Assembly (NCBI GenBank): GCA_964483145.1
Contig: CAZAAK010000062.1
Location: 1-14,515 of the forward strand
Direction of reading: 5' to 3'
Length of the DNA stretch: 14,515 nucleotides
DNA from: Colimorpha sp964483145
Lineage (GTDB): Bacteria; Bacteroidota; Bacteroidia; Bacteroidales; P3
The stretch's first letter is position 1. Each line of letters starts with the position of its first letter. A model generated the notes under the pieces. It made no database searches, was not told the origin of the DNA, and was given only the letters and a program-made list of their open reading frames with translations. Position numbers and translations under genes: made by a program. Of this stretch, positions 14,179-14,515 are shown piece by piece.

Positions 14179-14463
14179 ATGAGCAGTTCGGGGCAGGTAT
14201 GGATGCAACTCTACAGTGGAGTGCGCGTGGTTTGGCGATTGGCCTGTAAGGGATTGACAAAGGCGCTGTTGGCACTATTGTGGTTTTATAGGCATTGCAT
14301 CTCACCCCTAACACCAGCTGCATGTCGGTATACTCCCACATGTTCACAGTATGCAGTGGAGGCGATAAGAAAATACGGGCCGTTTAAAGGCAGTTGGTTG
14401 GCTTTGAAACGAATTTTACGGTGCAACCCTTGGGGCGGGTCGGGATATGATCCAGCGCCGTGA
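14179..14463 (+). CDS. yidD: Membrane protein insertion efficiency factor YidD (94 aa)
   Basis: YidD is a small inner-membrane-associated protein that aids YidC/Sec-dependent membrane protein insertion. The conserved core is complete: an amphipathic helix ending 'LLWFYRHCISPLTPAACRY' (33-51), 'TPTCSQYAVEAIRKYG' (52-67), 'GSWLALKRILRCNPWG' (71-86) and 'GSGYDPAP' at the end. The family cysteines are seen at 40, 49, 55 and 82. The N-terminus is about 25-30 residues longer than in typical Bacteroidales YidD, so the real start could be an internal codon such as the ATG at 14203. The ATG directly abutting the rnpA stop favours the longer form by coupling. Next in the operon lies outside the window. 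Confidence 0.94.
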   Translation: MSSSGQVWMQLYSGVRVVWRLACKGLTKALLALLWFYRHCISPLTPAACRYTPTCSQYAVEAIRKYGPFKGSWLALKRILRCNPWGGSGYDPAP

Positions 14464-14485
14464 GCGTGTGCTTAATCAGTCATAC

Positions 14486-14515
14486 AAAAAAGCGTTGCCC
14501 CGCCTGTTACAGGCG
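14486..14515 (+). terminator. Probable terminator after yidD, cut by the window edge
   Basis: CGCCTG (14501-14506) and CAGGCG (14510-14515) form a perfect stem with a TTA loop right at the window end. The bases before it (AAAAAAGCGTTGCCC, 14486-14500) look like the 5' arm of a longer stem whose 3' arm and T-run would lie just beyond the edge. The upper hairpin is seen; the lower stem is inferred. Confidence 0.5.

Overview
The window looks like chromosome from a member of the Bacteroidota, most probably the order Bacteroidales. Three things support this. Two large secreted proteins end in type IX secretion (T9SS) C-terminal sorting domains. Promoter-like sites have the Bacteroidota -7 element TANNTTTG rather than a sigma-70 -10 box. 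The gene order DUF4271 / hemD-like / rnpA / yidD is one I associate with Bacteroidales. No mobile element, CRISPR array, tRNA or rRNA gene was seen.

Left part (1-2056, mostly minus strand). Bases 1-105 end in a strong terminator and may be the 3' end of a small structured RNA. A minus-strand transcription unit follows. A Bacteroidota promoter (1726-1757) and a GC-rich, hairpin-forming leader of about 105 nt precede an overlooked 44-residue peptide gene (1479-1613). Eighteen bases later comes a 399-residue surface-type lipoprotein that resembles fimbrillins. A run of nine G lies just upstream of this promoter, and a perfect 10-bp inverted repeat lies further up.

Centre (2057-11724). Two T9SS cargo genes diverge from a 116-bp intergenic region with back-to-back promoters. 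To the left is a 2211-residue modular adhesin: five jelly-roll/cleaved-adhesin-like modules, nine two-cysteine fibronectin III domains, two copies of an unnamed module of about 195 residues, and a sorting domain. To the right is a 971-residue gingipain-family (C25) cysteine peptidase with a visible His/Cys pair, no recognisable propeptide, one adhesin-like module of its own and a sorting domain. In Porphyromonas gingivalis gingipains and hemagglutinin/adhesin modules occur in one polyprotein or as separate genes (RgpA, Kgp, HagA). Here the two activities are split but paired.

Right part (11729-14515, plus strand). Four bases after the peptidase begins a six-helix DUF4271 membrane protein, followed by a uroporphyrinogen-III synthase-like protein with an unusual Ala/Lys/Arg-rich tail, the RNase P protein (rnpA) and YidD. 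The last two abut exactly (TAA then ATG). A perfect -7 box embedded in the DUF4271 codons may give the housekeeping genes their own transcript. The window stops inside what looks like the apex of a terminator after yidD.
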